In this document: piece by piece, positions 1-8,272 of the stretch
How positions within the stretch are numbered: the stretch's first letter is position 1
How the letters are laid out: every line of letters begins with the position of its first letter
Assembly: GCA_035293805.1 (NCBI GenBank)
Contig: DATGMD010000073.1
Span: 44,348 to 108,347 of the forward strand
Reading direction: 5' to 3'
Length of the DNA: 64,000 nt
From: JAJPHF01 sp035293805
Lineage (GTDB): Bacteria; Chloroflexota; UBA6077; JAJPHF01
Notes under the pieces: generated by a model
Database searches by the model: none
Seen by the model: the letters and a program-made list of their open reading frames with translations, nothing else
Told to the model about the DNA's origin: nothing
Made by a program: the position numbers and the translations under genes

Positions 1-260
1 GCGGGATCGAGGCTGAGCACCACGCCGCCTTGCAGCAGGATGCGACGCGCCTCCTGCACGCGTTGCAAGTCGGCATCGGCCGGACCGGTTGCCTGGGCGA
101 GCGCGCGGCTCGGTAGCAGCTGGGCCGCGGCGCCGCCGACCACCAACCCCGCGCTCGCCTTGAGGAACCCGCGCCGCGACGTCTCGCCGCCCGCGCCCGC
201 CGCCTCGCTCGACCCTACCGGCACGCCACCCGTTGCGTCGCCGCGCGGCTCGTCGCCCAT
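1..260 (-). CDS. TAT-exported amidohydrolase, N-terminal fragment
   Basis: The gene starts at an ATG whose complement lies at 258-260 and runs off the left edge, so only about 86 residues are visible. They show a twin-arginine signal (ETSRRGFLKASAGLVVGGAA, ending near an ALAQ cleavage site). Then comes RRILLQGGVVLSLDP, the usual opening of the first beta strand of a composite-domain, metal-dependent amidohydrolase (cytosine-deaminase-like). The metal-binding HxH would lie just outside the window. Export of a folded, metal-loaded hydrolase by Tat is consistent with scavenging in the envelope. The next gene on this strand (cupin, 361-1230) lies upstream with about 100 bp between, so co-transcription is possible. 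The family call rests on the N-terminus only. Confidence 0.7.
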   Translation of the reverse strand, partial: MGDEPRGDATGGVPVGSSEAAGAGGETSRRGFLKASAGLVVGGAAAQLLPSRALAQATGPADADLQRVQEARRILLQGGVVLSLDP

Positions 261-360
261 CGTCCCCCCCTCCTCGCCGCCTACACCAGCGCGCGCTCAT
301 CCCGGGTGCGAGTGCGGGGAGTCCCTCGCCGGTCTCGCGCCCCGCGTGCTCCTACCAGAG

Positions 361-1230
361 TCAGGCCACGGACGCGCTGAGCACCGCGGCCGACTTCGGC
401 GCCACCTGCACGGCCAGCAGCTCGCAGGGCTCGGCGGCGTCCAGCGGCGCGTAGGTGGCGCCGGGCGGGTAGTAGAGGATCGTCCCGCGCCCGACCTCGC
501 GGTTGCCGTAGCGCGCCGTGCCGGATACGACGGCGGCGATCTGGTGGACCGCCGACTCGCCGCCGGGCAGCTGGCCGCCGGACTCGATGCGGATCATGCG
601 GATGTTCGGGCCGGTCTCGTTGAAGCGGGCCAGCGGCTTGAAGCACACGCCGGGCGCCTCGGGGAGCGGCACCCAGGTGAAGGCGCTGGAGCGCAGCAGG
701 ACGGGCGTCGTGAAGCGGGCCGGGGGATAGACCATCTTCGTGCCCATGATCCGCTCCCAGGCGGCCTCGTAGCTGTCCTGCCAGCGGCCGCTGGGCCAGC
801 GGATGCGGCCGTGCTCACGGTCTAGCTCGGCCTCCGTGGCGAGCTGGGCGGTGGTCTCCTCGAGCAGCGGTCGCTCGGGGAAGAAGCCCCAGCTCGGGCC
901 CTGCGTCTGGATCGTCCAGGTCAGCGCCTCGTCGCTCACGATCTCGGTCGGCCCGTAGAAGACGCCCTCCGGGAAGTAGACGGCGTCGCCCGCCTGCGTC
1001 TGGATCGGGCCGTACTTGACAGCGCCCTCCAGGGTGAAGCGGACCTGGTCGAAGTTGTGGCGGTGGCGCGGCGAGTAGTAGGCGCCCTTCTGGTGGCGGC
1101 TCATGCCCGTGCGCAGGCGCCGCTCGTCGGCCAGCTCGAAGAGGTCGGTGATGCGGAGGGTGGTCTTGCGGTGGGGCGAGACGCGGGGCGCCACGTTGAG
1201 CCCGTCGAACACTACGACCTCGGCAGCCAT
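361..1230 (-). CDS. Cupin-domain protein (bicupin-like)
   Basis: A 289-residue cytoplasmic protein. The start at 1230 is chosen because AGGAGGAAGG lies directly upstream; an upstream in-frame ATG at 1275 has no such site. The N-terminal cupin has a good metal-binding signature around SPRHRHNFDQVRFTLEG, followed by YFPEGVFYGP. A second, weaker beta-barrel follows near the C-terminus (RYGNREVGRGTILYYPPGAT). The protein at 54334-55230 has the same layout (PRHHHNFDQIRYTIEG, YFPEGAFYGP), so the two are paralogues. The substrate is unknown; cupins of this kind are often ring-cleaving dioxygenases or sugar/acid binders. The neighbouring amidohydrolase fragment and the gentisate-type cupin suggest organic-acid or aromatic catabolism, which is inference. 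Confidence 0.75.
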   Translation of the reverse strand: MAAEVVVFDGLNVAPRVSPHRKTTLRITDLFELADERRLRTGMSRHQKGAYYSPRHRHNFDQVRFTLEGAVKYGPIQTQAGDAVYFPEGVFYGPTEIVSDEALTWTIQTQGPSWGFFPERPLLEETTAQLATEAELDREHGRIRWPSGRWQDSYEAAWERIMGTKMVYPPARFTTPVLLRSSAFTWVPLPEAPGVCFKPLARFNETGPNIRMIRIESGGQLPGGESAVHQIAAVVSGTARYGNREVGRGTILYYPPGATYAPLDAAEPCELLAVQVAPKSAAVLSASVA

Positions 1231-1571
1231 CCTTCCTCCTCGCCGCTGCGCCGCGAAGGCGCGCGGCCCTGCCACAGGGGCCTCCTACCGATCGGTCATC
1301 GGAGCCGGTGCCGCGGCGCGGCCGGAGCAGCCCGTGGGGCGCGTGCCCGCCGGCTGACGGTAGGATGCCAGCTTTGCGCCCGGCTGTCAACGCCGCGCTG
1401 GCGGGCCGGCGCCGGCTCGATGCCGCGCGGCGACTTGACGGACGGCCGCGCGCCGCCTATGCTGCCGGAGAGACGCGCAGACGGTTACTGATATCGCGCG
1501 AACCTGCCGGCGTCATCGCGGGCCGGGGGCGCCGAGCCGCGTGGCGCCGGGCCATCACGCACGGAGAGAGT

Positions 1572-2231
1572 GTGGCAGAGCTGCTGGAAAGCGGGCGGAA
1601 CTGGCTGGCGGGCATTGTCATCGTCGGCGCGCTGGGCGCCGGCGTGGGGCTCGCCTACCCGCTGCTCCAGCGCCCGGCCGCGCCGCCGGTGCAGCTCGTC
1701 GCCACACCGCCCGCGGCCACGCCGCCCGCGGCTGAGATCCAGGTACACGTGATCGGCGCCGTGGAGCAGCCGGGGCTCTACGCGCTGCCGGCGGGCAGTC
1801 GCGTGGGCGAGGCGGTGGAGGCCGCGGGCCTGGCCGCCGACGCCGCGCCGGACGCGCTCAACCTGGCCGCGCGCCTGGTCGACGGCCAGCGCCTGGTCGT
1901 GCCGCGCCAGGGCGAGCCGGCGCCCGCTGAGCCCGCCCCGGCGCCGCCGCGGGCCGCCAGCGCCCGCGCCACGCCGAGCGCCCCTGCCTCCGGCGGCCGG
2001 GCCGGGAGCGCCGCCGCGACCGCGCCCGTGGTCGGCGCCAAGCTGAACCTGAACACGGCCACGGTGGCGCAGCTCGACGCGCTGCCGGGGATCGGGCCGA
2101 CCTACGCCCAGCGGATCGTGGACTACCGCGAGCGCAACGGGCCGTTCCGCAGCGTGCAGCAGCTTCACGACGCCCGCCTGATCCCGAACGCGACGTTCGA
2201 GCGCATCAAGGAGCGGCTTGCGGTCGAGTGA
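1572..2231 (+). CDS. comEA: ComEA-like SLBB/helix-hairpin-helix membrane protein
   Basis: A GTG start at 1572 follows GGAGAG. Upstream in-frame ATGs would add unlike, low-complexity sequence. The 219-residue product has one membrane segment (about residues 10-30, GIVIVGALGAGVGLAYPLL). Next comes an SLBB domain (about 55-110: VHVIGAVEQPGLYALPAGSR), an Ala/Pro-rich linker, and a C-terminal helix-hairpin-helix (LNLNTATVAQLDALPGIGPT, then AQRIVDYRERNGPF). This is the classic order of ComEA, the anchored double-stranded-DNA receptor of natural transformation. ComEC is not next to it, so a competence role is likely from family knowledge but not proven by context. Confidence 0.85.
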   Translation: MAELLESGRNWLAGIVIVGALGAGVGLAYPLLQRPAAPPVQLVATPPAATPPAAEIQVHVIGAVEQPGLYALPAGSRVGEAVEAAGLAADAAPDALNLAARLVDGQRLVVPRQGEPAPAEPAPAPPRAASARATPSAPASGGRAGSAAATAPVVGAKLNLNTATVAQLDALPGIGPTYAQRIVDYRERNGPFRSVQQLHDARLIPNATFERIKERLAVE

Positions 2232-2375
2232 TGAGGCCACTCCCCGGCCTGCGTGAGCGACGGCGGCCCGCCAAGGAACGGTGCGTGTGGCGCTTGTGCT
2301 ACCATCGCAATGGGCGTAGTAAGTAGCCGCCGCCGAGCCGGCCTTCTCGGATAGGTGCCGATGGAGAGTGACGGG

Positions 2376-2606
2376 ATGCCATCGCAGGAATCTCCGCGCA
2401 AGCAGGACGCGGATCAGCTCTATGAGCAATACGGCAGGCCACTGGAAGAAAAGCATAGAGGGCAATATGTGGCTATCTCGCCAGAAGGTCAAACCGTTCT
2501 CGGCGACGATCTGTTAGAGGCTTTGGAGAAGGCCGAAGCGGTGTTCGGCCCTGGCAGGAATTTGGTCTTCAAGATCGGGGATAAGGTCGTTGGCAAATGG
2601 CGGTGA
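2376..2606 (+). CDS. DUF5678-type small protein (copy 1)
   Basis: A 76-residue cytoplasmic protein starting at the ATG at 2376, with GGAGAG 7 bp upstream. A GTG at 2355 and an ATG at 2361 are possible but longer than the paralogue at 30622-30849. Shared features of the two are LYEQYGRPLE / LYDRYGKPLE, VAISPEGQTVLG / VAIFPDGRTVLG, and a lysine/arginine-rich end. This matches the DUF5678 family, which is regularly encoded directly before a retropepsin-like aspartyl protease, as here, where the last codons overlap the next start. The function of the pair is not established; a toxin-antitoxin-like or regulatory module is speculative. Confidence 0.7.
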   Translation: MPSQESPRKQDADQLYEQYGRPLEEKHRGQYVAISPEGQTVLGDDLLEALEKAEAVFGPGRNLVFKIGDKVVGKWR

Positions 2607-2967
2607 GCCAATCCGTAACCTCTTCCAGATTCCCCTATTTACCCATCCGCCCATGTATCTATGTGCGCGGAGCTGCAGACCTGGATTTCGATATCGAGGC
2701 ACTGCTAGACACCGGCTTTGATGGCGGCGTGGCGGTACCTGCAGACCTGCTGGCAGGCTATCCTCCGGCTGGATACCTGCCCTGGTCACTGGCTGACGAG
2801 TCGGAAGTGCTTACTCCCGCCTACCGTGGCGAGGTCACGACAGGCATACTGCCCCTGCATGCGTGGTGGTCATCGCATTAGGCGGCGAGCCGCTGGTGGG
2901 GTGCGCGCTCGCCCGCCATTTCAAGATTACTTTGGACCATGGCGAACAACTGACGATCGAACCCTAG
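2597..2967 (+). pseudogene. Retropepsin-like aspartyl protease, frameshifted
   Basis: Translation starts at 2597, overlapping the end of the DUF5678 gene, and carries the catalytic signature LLDTGFDGGVAVP. The frame ends at 2881 in nonsense (LHAWWSSH). A second frame picks up the missing family C-terminus (VIALGGEPLVG, then HFKITLDHGEQLTIEP) up to a TAG at 2965-2967. The intact paralogue at 30846 reads IYAIALGDEPLVGRG and RITLDYG at the same place. A single indel near 2855-2870 therefore broke this copy. Either the gene is decayed, or this is an assembly error, or the product is made by frameshifting. No slippery heptamer is obvious. Confidence 0.75.
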
Positions 2968-2972
2968 CACCT

Positions 2973-3032
2973 CGTCACAGACGAACTGCTAGGTGTTGTG
3001 AACTCACAACACCTAGCAGTTCGTCTGTGACG
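2973..3032. repeat. Perfect 29-bp inverted repeat with 2-bp spacer
   Basis: The arms at 2973-3001 and 3004-3032 are exactly complementary (arm begins CGTCACAGACGAACTGCTAG) and are separated only by AC. It lies 6 bp after the end of the broken protease gene and 30 bp before the next gene. No T-run follows, so it is not a canonical intrinsic terminator. A long perfect dyad this close to a decayed gene could be a remnant insertion-element end, a terminator for both strands, or a protein-binding site. Confidence 0.8.
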
Positions 3033-3064
3033 GACCACTAGATCACGTTCGGGAAGGCGTCGTA

Positions 3065-3406
3065 ATGTCGGCGGATGTCCACCGACGAGCCGAAGTCCTG
3101 ATGGGCGAAGCCGAGCGCAAGGCTACGCAAGGCTACGCCGAAGCGGCGCGCGCGCTCTACCTGGCGGCGGCCCAGGAGGAGGCCCGAGCGTACGAGTACG
3201 TCCCGGCGCCCCGCGCTCGGACGCGCGGAGTTATCGCCGTCAGCGCCGTCGCCTTATTCCGCCGGGCGGGCGCGCTGGACGAGGCCATCCGCTATGCTCA
3301 TCGGTATCTTGAGGATGCGCTTCCCGACTTCGCTCGTGCGCAGCTTGATGAGTTATTGGCCGACAGCCAGCGGGCGCAACGCGCGCCGGGGCGGTTTCTG
3401 GGGTGA
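3065..3406 (+). CDS. Conserved hypothetical, TPR-like helical protein
   Basis: A 113-residue protein, all helical in appearance, with two antiparallel-repeat-like segments: GYAEAARALYLAAAQEEARA and ALDEAIRYAHRYLEDALPDF. Spacing of Ala/Leu/Tyr residues resembles a tetratricopeptide fold. Between them a less regular stretch (PRARTRGVIAVSAVALFRRA) could be a linker helix. There is no signal peptide or membrane segment. It stands alone between the 29-bp hairpin and a repeat-rich spacer. A scaffolding role is the most that can be said. Confidence 0.55.
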   Translation: MSADVHRRAEVLMGEAERKATQGYAEAARALYLAAAQEEARAYEYVPAPRARTRGVIAVSAVALFRRAGALDEAIRYAHRYLEDALPDFARAQLDELLADSQRAQRAPGRFLG

Positions 3407-3423
3407 GTAATCCCGACGACGCC

Positions 3424-3622
3424 GGCCGGGCGGCAGGGGACAAGTCCCTGCCCTACGACGCGTTCGCCACACCGGTTTGCAGCCAGACTGAGTGCCCGGC
3501 CGACGCCGGGGCTGCGGCCAGTGGCGCTTGCAGTATTCCGCGCCCCAAGCCCCCGCGGCGCCGGCCCTCCCGGTGGCTCCGGCGTCGGCACGGGGGCAGT
3601 GGCGCTGGCAGTATTCCGCGCC
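3424..3622. repeat. Intergenic repeat cluster: REP-like hairpin and a 25-bp direct repeat
   Basis: The gene-free stretch 3407-3699 holds a hairpin unit at about 3424-3457 (GGCAGGGGACAAGTCCCTGC, followed by CCTACG). Related units recur at 20623-20656, as a fragment at 20691-20710, and twice at 62096-62174. It also holds a 25-bp direct repeat at 3520-3544 and 3598-3622 sharing GTGGCGCT-GCAGTATTCCGC. A related GTATTCCGCG motif occurs at about 25527. Such dispersed palindromes are typical of REP/BIME-like elements. They may act as terminators between convergent genes; here the genes on either side converge. Confidence 0.6.
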
Positions 3623-3699
3623 ACAGGCCGCGGGCGGCCACGAGAGCCGCCCCTACGAGACCACGACATGCTGGCTGGTCGGCCTGTGCGCAAGCGACG

Positions 3700-4824
3700 C
3701 TAGCCGGCGGGGGCGGCGGCTAGCTCGCGCACCACTTGATGGCCGCCGTTCTCGGCGTACTCTTCCTCGCGGTAGACGGCGAGGGCGCGCATGGTGGGCA
3801 GGTCGTTGAAGGCGAAGAGGACCGCGTCGTCGGTGGCCGAGGCGTTGGCGTGCTCGTGCAGCGTCCAGGTGGGCACGACGAAGATGTCTTTCTCTTCCCA
3901 GTCGAAGCGCTGGCCGCCGATCACGGAGTAGCCGCGGCCCTTCGCCACCTGATACACGCTGTTGCCGGTGTGGCGGTGGGCGCGGGTGCATTCGCCGGGG
4001 CGCAGGAGCTGGATGCTGGCGCCCATCGTGGGCATGATCGGCCCGCCGGTGCGCGGGTTCACGTATTCCATGAGGATGCCGTCCCAGGGCGACCCGGCCT
4101 GCTCGCGCGCCGCTCGCTGCAGGGCCTCGTAGGTCGGCTCCCAGGGGTACTTCAGCAGCGGCGAGTACGGCTTGGTCCAACGGTCCCAGGTGGGGCTCAG
4201 GGCGTTGCCACCGTACTCGGCATAGGAGGCGTCGACCGGCCGCGTCGGCGTCTGCTGCTCCTCGGGGTAGACCTCGTAGAAGTTAACCTCTAGCGCGTTC
4301 ACCAGCGGGATGTCGAGCCCGTCCTGCCAGATGCAGGGGCCGCTGGCGCCCTCGTTGCCGTGGTCGTGCCAGGTCCAGTTCGGGGTGAGCACCAGGTCGC
4401 GGGCGCGGATGTGGAGCTTCTCGTGGTCCACGACGGTGTAGGCGCCCTCGCCCTCCATGACGAAGCGCAGCGCCGAGGCGGTGTGGCGGTGGGCAGAGGC
4501 GGACTCGCCGGGCAGCATGATCTGAATGCCCGTGTAGAGCGAGCCGACGCAGGCGCTGACGTCGCGGCGGCCCGGATTGACGAGCATGACCACGCGCCGT
4601 GCGGCCTGCTCGGGGGTGACGAGCGCGCCCGCGCGCAGCACGAGCGGCCGCATCTCGCGGTAGCGCCACAGGACGGGCACCGACCGCGGCTGCGGGAACC
4701 ACGGCTCGATCTCGTTGGCTACCGTCCAGAGGCCGCCGGCGTTCACCGCTTCTAGCTCGCGGTAATAGGCGGCAAGCTCCGGCGTGTCCGTTACGTGCGC
4801 GCGCCCCCGGCCCCCGTCGTCCAT
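3700..4824 (-). CDS. Gentisate 1,2-dioxygenase-like bicupin
   Basis: The start at 4824 is preceded by GGAGGGAG at ideal spacing, giving 374 residues; longer upstream frames are not supported. Both cupin barrels keep the metal ligands: the N-terminal one around SASAHRHTASALRFVMEGEG with NWTWHDHGNEG, the C-terminal one around RAHRHTGNSVYQVAKGRGYS with WTLHEHANAS. Length, two-barrel layout and the Arg-rich substrate region fit gentisate/1-hydroxy-2-naphthoate dioxygenases, Fe(II) enzymes that open the aromatic ring of gentisate to maleylpyruvate. No maleylpyruvate isomerase or hydrolase is adjacent, so the exact substrate is open. It is divergent from the histidine kinase that begins at 5039. 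Confidence 0.75.
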   Translation of the reverse strand: MDDGGRGRAHVTDTPELAAYYRELEAVNAGGLWTVANEIEPWFPQPRSVPVLWRYREMRPLVLRAGALVTPEQAARRVVMLVNPGRRDVSACVGSLYTGIQIMLPGESASAHRHTASALRFVMEGEGAYTVVDHEKLHIRARDLVLTPNWTWHDHGNEGASGPCIWQDGLDIPLVNALEVNFYEVYPEEQQTPTRPVDASYAEYGGNALSPTWDRWTKPYSPLLKYPWEPTYEALQRAAREQAGSPWDGILMEYVNPRTGGPIMPTMGASIQLLRPGECTRAHRHTGNSVYQVAKGRGYSVIGGQRFDWEEKDIFVVPTWTLHEHANASATDDAVLFAFNDLPTMRALAVYREEEYAENGGHQVVRELAAAPAG

Positions 4825-5038
4825 GGTGCTCCCTCCTGGCCCCGGCGTGTCCCTCCGCTCTGGCGGATGATAGGCCGGCCGGCCGCGCGCCGACAACTCG
4901 CATCCGGGGGCGCGGGACGCGCTCGGGCGGGGCTGGCACGCCACGTGCAGCCTCCTCGGCGCTGCCGACCGTGTTGCCGGAAGGTGTTCTGCGCCCGCCG
5001 GTCGGCGCACGGCAACCTGGCGACCTGGACGCTCTACC

Positions 5039-7135
5039 ATGAGAAACCTGCTTCGCCCCCATACCGAGCGGGCCTATCGGCTGCGCTTCGTGCTGCTGGT
5101 CGTCCTGGCCAGCAGCCCCTTCCTGGCGCTCTCCGCGCTCGGGCTAGCGCGCGCCCACGCCGACGAGCAGGCGCGCGTCGTCGCGGACCGCGCGGCGCTC
5201 GCGCGCTCGATCGCGCACACCATCGACACGGCGATGGGCGGGCACTTCGCGCTGCTGCGCGGGCTGGCGCTGATGCCGACGATTGCCGATCCCGCGCGCC
5301 ATGCAGACGCCCAGGCGGCGCTGCGTCGGCAGCAGGAGGCGTACCCGGCCTTCGAGGGGATCGGCCTGTACGACAGCGCGGGCGCGGACATCGCCCACAC
5401 GAGCCAGGAGGCGTTCAGCTTCAACATCGCCGACCGCGACTACTTCCCCTACGTGCTGGACACCGACGAGCCGGTCGCCGGCCGCCTCGTCCTGGGGCGC
5501 GGGACCGGCGTGCTCACCGTGCCGCTGGCCGTGCCTGTGAGCTTCGACGACGGCACGCGGGGCGCCCTCGTCGCGCCACTGGCGCTCGGCTATCTGGACG
5601 CGGAGCTGAGCGGGCTCACGGCCGGCTCGGGCGTGCAGGCCGTGCTCGTCGACCGGGAGGGGCGGGTGTTTATCGACCCGGACCCGGTCGTCGCGAAGCA
5701 GCTTCTCTCGCGGCGGGGGCGCGCCGACGTCGAGGCGGTGCTCGGCGGGGGCAGCGGCGCGGTTCAGCTGGACGCCGCCGGCACGCCGATCCTGAGCGCC
5801 TACGCGCCGGTGCCCACGACAGGCTGGGGGCTGCTGCTCACGCAGCCCACCGCGGACGCCTTCCGCCAGGCCGACCTGCACCTGCTCCGCGGCGCCGCGC
5901 TGCTGCTCAGCGTGCTGCTGGCGACGCTGGCGCTGGGCTGGCTGCTCGGCGGGCGCCTGGCGCGCGCGTATGCCGAGGAGCAGCGGATGCGCGCTGCCAG
6001 CGACGCGCAGCGCCGCTTTCTGGAGCACCTGATCGCCACGGCGCCGCTCGCCGTTGCCGTGCTAGAAGGGCCGTCGCACCGCTACGCGATGGTGAATGCG
6101 CGCTACCAGGCGCTGTGCCCCGGCGCGACGCTGACCGGCCGCCCCTTTGCCGAGGTCTGGCCGGCCAGCGTCCGCGCGGCGGTGCTGCCGGTGCTCGACG
6201 CGGTGTATCGCTCGGGCCAGCCGCACACCGCGATCGACGCGCCGCTGGCGCTGCCGGCCGCCGACGGCGCGACCGAGGAGCGCTACTTCTCGGGCGTGCT
6301 GTCGCGCCACGAGGGCATGGCCGGCGGGCCGCCCGGCGTGCTGGTCGTGCTGCTGGAGACGACGGCCAGCGTGCAGGCCCGGACGCGCGCCGTGCGCGAG
6401 AAGGACGAGTTCCTGTCGCTGGCGAGCCACGAGCTGCGGACGCCGCTGACCACGATCAGCATGGCGGCGCAGGTGCAGCGGCGGGCGCTGCGCAAGGAGG
6501 CGCTGGACGCGGCGCTGCTGGAGCGCCAGGCTCGGACTATCGAGCAGCAGGTGCGGCGCTCCAGCCAGCTGGTGGGCGAGCTGCTCGACGTCGCGCACAT
6601 CCAGTCCGGCTACTTCGAAGTGCGCCCGGCGCCCGTCGACCTGGGGGCGCTCGCCTACGAGGCCGTGCTGCGGCAGCGCGATGCGCTCGGAGACGCTGGC
6701 GCGGGCGAGATCATCCTGAACGTCGAGGACGCGCCGCTCGTCGTGCTGGGCGACGAGAGCCGCCTCGACCAGATGCTCACCAACCTGCTCTCGAACGCCG
6801 TCAAATACAGCTACGCCGGCGGGTCGGTGCTCGTGACGGTGGCTAGCGCGGGCGACAGCGTGCGGCTGGCGGTGATCGACCACGGCATCGGCGTGCCGCC
6901 CGGCGAGCGCGGCGCCCTGTTCGCGCCGTTCCGCCGCACCTCGATCGCCCGCGAGCACGGCGTCGAGGGCACGGGGCTGGGCCTGTACATCACCCAGCGG
7001 CTGGTGACCGCGCAGGGCGGCACGATTGCCGTGGAAGACACGCCCGGCGGGGGTACCACGTTCGTCGTGACCTTCCCGGCCGCCGCCCGCGACGCCGAGG
7101 CTCAGGCCCCGTCGGCGCCCGCCGCAACCGGCTGA
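5039..7135 (+). CDS. Membrane sensor histidine kinase (Cache-PAS-HisKA-HATPase)
   Basis: A 698-residue protein with membrane segments at about residues 18-38 and 283-305 enclosing a roughly 240-residue periplasmic double-Cache-like domain. An internal PAS-like region (about 330-440) and a HisKA dimerisation domain follow (SLASHELRTPLTTISM, phospho-acceptor His at about residue 464). The HATPase_c domain has an N-box NLLSNAVKYSYAGG, then DHGIGVPPGE and GTGLGLYITQRL. It would sense an extracellular small molecule and phosphorylate a response regulator; none is encoded in the window, so it is an orphan kinase here. No clear Shine-Dalgarno precedes the ATG. The divergent gentisate-dioxygenase-like gene, 214 bp away, is a possible target of its pathway, by position only. 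Confidence 0.9.
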   Translation: MRNLLRPHTERAYRLRFVLLVVLASSPFLALSALGLARAHADEQARVVADRAALARSIAHTIDTAMGGHFALLRGLALMPTIADPARHADAQAALRRQQEAYPAFEGIGLYDSAGADIAHTSQEAFSFNIADRDYFPYVLDTDEPVAGRLVLGRGTGVLTVPLAVPVSFDDGTRGALVAPLALGYLDAELSGLTAGSGVQAVLVDREGRVFIDPDPVVAKQLLSRRGRADVEAVLGGGSGAVQLDAAGTPILSAYAPVPTTGWGLLLTQPTADAFRQADLHLLRGAALLLSVLLATLALGWLLGGRLARAYAEEQRMRAASDAQRRFLEHLIATAPLAVAVLEGPSHRYAMVNARYQALCPGATLTGRPFAEVWPASVRAAVLPVLDAVYRSGQPHTAIDAPLALPAADGATEERYFSGVLSRHEGMAGGPPGVLVVLLETTASVQARTRAVREKDEFLSLASHELRTPLTTISMAAQVQRRALRKEALDAALLERQARTIEQQVRRSSQLVGELLDVAHIQSGYFEVRPAPVDLGALAYEAVLRQRDALGDAGAGEIILNVEDAPLVVLGDESRLDQMLTNLLSNAVKYSYAGGSVLVTVASAGDSVRLAVIDHGIGVPPGERGALFAPFRRTSIAREHGVEGTGLGLYITQRLVTAQGGTIAVEDTPGGGTTFVVTFPAAARDAEAQAPSAPAATG

Positions 7136-7159
7136 GCGAGCCGCCGCGGCGGGACGGAC

Positions 7160-7290
7160 CTACCCCCCGGCCCCCCCTCCCAATGTGGGAAGGGGGAGAA
7201 AGACGAGGACGAGGCCTTGGTGGCTCCCTCCTTCCTTCCGAGGGTGCGACGCGGAACACTGCAAGCATCGCTGGGGCGGGGGGGGGGGTA
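7160..7290. repeat. G/C-run hairpin repeats between convergent genes
   Basis: The spacer between the histidine kinase and the metallopeptidase contains CCCCTCCCAATGTGGGAAGG, a short inverted repeat also seen at about 22710 (with GATGCGGG), and a long G-run near 7276. GCGGAACACTGCAAGCATCG at about 7250 is the reverse-strand relative of the GTATTCCGCG repeats near 3530 and 25527. These look like dispersed intergenic units that could form terminators for the two converging genes. Confidence 0.5.
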
Positions 7291-7292
7291 GG

Positions 7293-8192
7293 TCAGAGCT
7301 GCCCATGGAGGGTGTCGCAGGCGGCCGGGTCGCCCGACTGGTAGCCGGTCTTGAACCATTGCTGGCGCTGCGCCGACGAGCCGTGGGTCCACTTCTCCGG
7401 CCGCACCTGCCCCTGGAACTCTTGCTGCAAGCGGTCGTCGCCGATCGACGCGGCGGCGTTCAGGGCGTCCGCGACGTCCTTGTCCGTCGGGGGGGTGAGG
7501 TAGCCGGTGTCGGCCGCGTGGCGGGCCCAGACGCCCGCGTAGCAGTCGGCTTGCAGCTCGATGCGCACGCTGCCGCTCTGCGGCCCCGAGCCGCTGTCCT
7601 GCACCGCGGCCAGCGTGCCGGTGAGGTCCTGGATGTGGTGGCCGTACTCGTGGGCCAGCACGTAGGCTTGCGCCAGCGGCCCGCCGTTCGCGCCGAACTT
7701 GGTGCGCAGGTCGTCGAAGAACCCCAGGTCGATGTAGACGTCCTTGTCTTCGTTGCAGTAGAACGGGCCGACCTCGGAGGTGGCCTCGCCGCAGCCGGTC
7801 TGGATGGCGTTGGTGAAGAAAACGGTCTTGGCCGGCTGGTATTGCTGGCCCTTCTGGGCGAAGTAGTCCTTCCAGTAGGCCTGGATGCTGTTGACGTAGC
7901 CGACGACGCGGCAGTCCTCGTTGGCGTTCGCGTCGGCGCCGGTGTGGCACTCCTGCGCCAGCGTCGTGTCGCCGCGGCCGCCTTCGACCGACTGGTCGTA
8001 GGGGGCGGCGCTGGGCGCGCTGCCGCCGATGAGGTCGCCGGGGTTGACGCCGAGCAGGAGCGCCACGATCAGCACGATGAGCCCGATGCCGCCGCCGCCG
8101 ACCACCAGCCCGCCCCCGCCGCCGGGGAAGCCGCCGCCGCGCCGGTCCTCTACTTGTGAGGGATCAAGATTGGCATTGGGATTGAATTGCAT
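7293..8192 (-). CDS. Putative neutral zinc metallopeptidase (YpfJ family)
   Basis: The start at 8192 gives 299 residues. A much longer open frame continues upstream but is only the shadow of the NADH dehydrogenase gene. The N-terminus is glycine-rich (RRGGGFPGGGGG) followed by one membrane helix (GIGLIVLIVALLLGV), placing the catalytic part outside. The zinc signature HEYGHHIQ sits at about residue 180 and a downstream IELQADCYAGVWA supplies the third-ligand region, both hallmarks of the PF04228 metallopeptidases. The substrate is unknown. Four cysteines could form disulfides, in keeping with extracytoplasmic location. Confidence 0.9.
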   Translation of the reverse strand: MQFNPNANLDPSQVEDRRGGGFPGGGGGLVVGGGGIGLIVLIVALLLGVNPGDLIGGSAPSAAPYDQSVEGGRGDTTLAQECHTGADANANEDCRVVGYVNSIQAYWKDYFAQKGQQYQPAKTVFFTNAIQTGCGEATSEVGPFYCNEDKDVYIDLGFFDDLRTKFGANGGPLAQAYVLAHEYGHHIQDLTGTLAAVQDSGSGPQSGSVRIELQADCYAGVWARHAADTGYLTPPTDKDVADALNAAASIGDDRLQQEFQGQVRPEKWTHGSSAQRQQWFKTGYQSGDPAACDTLHGQL

Positions 8193-8272
8193 GTTCAGCC
8201 CCCCGCGTGAGCTACGTCTCCAAACCACGGGCCAACCACGAGGCTGCTGAAAGCAGCAAGCGTGCCAGGCGG

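Noticed and set aside
4795..6846. 683-codon frame in the histidine kinase region
   Set aside because: Arg/Ala-rich sequence in the +1 frame of a gene with clear Cache, HisKA and HATPase motifs; it is a shadow frame.
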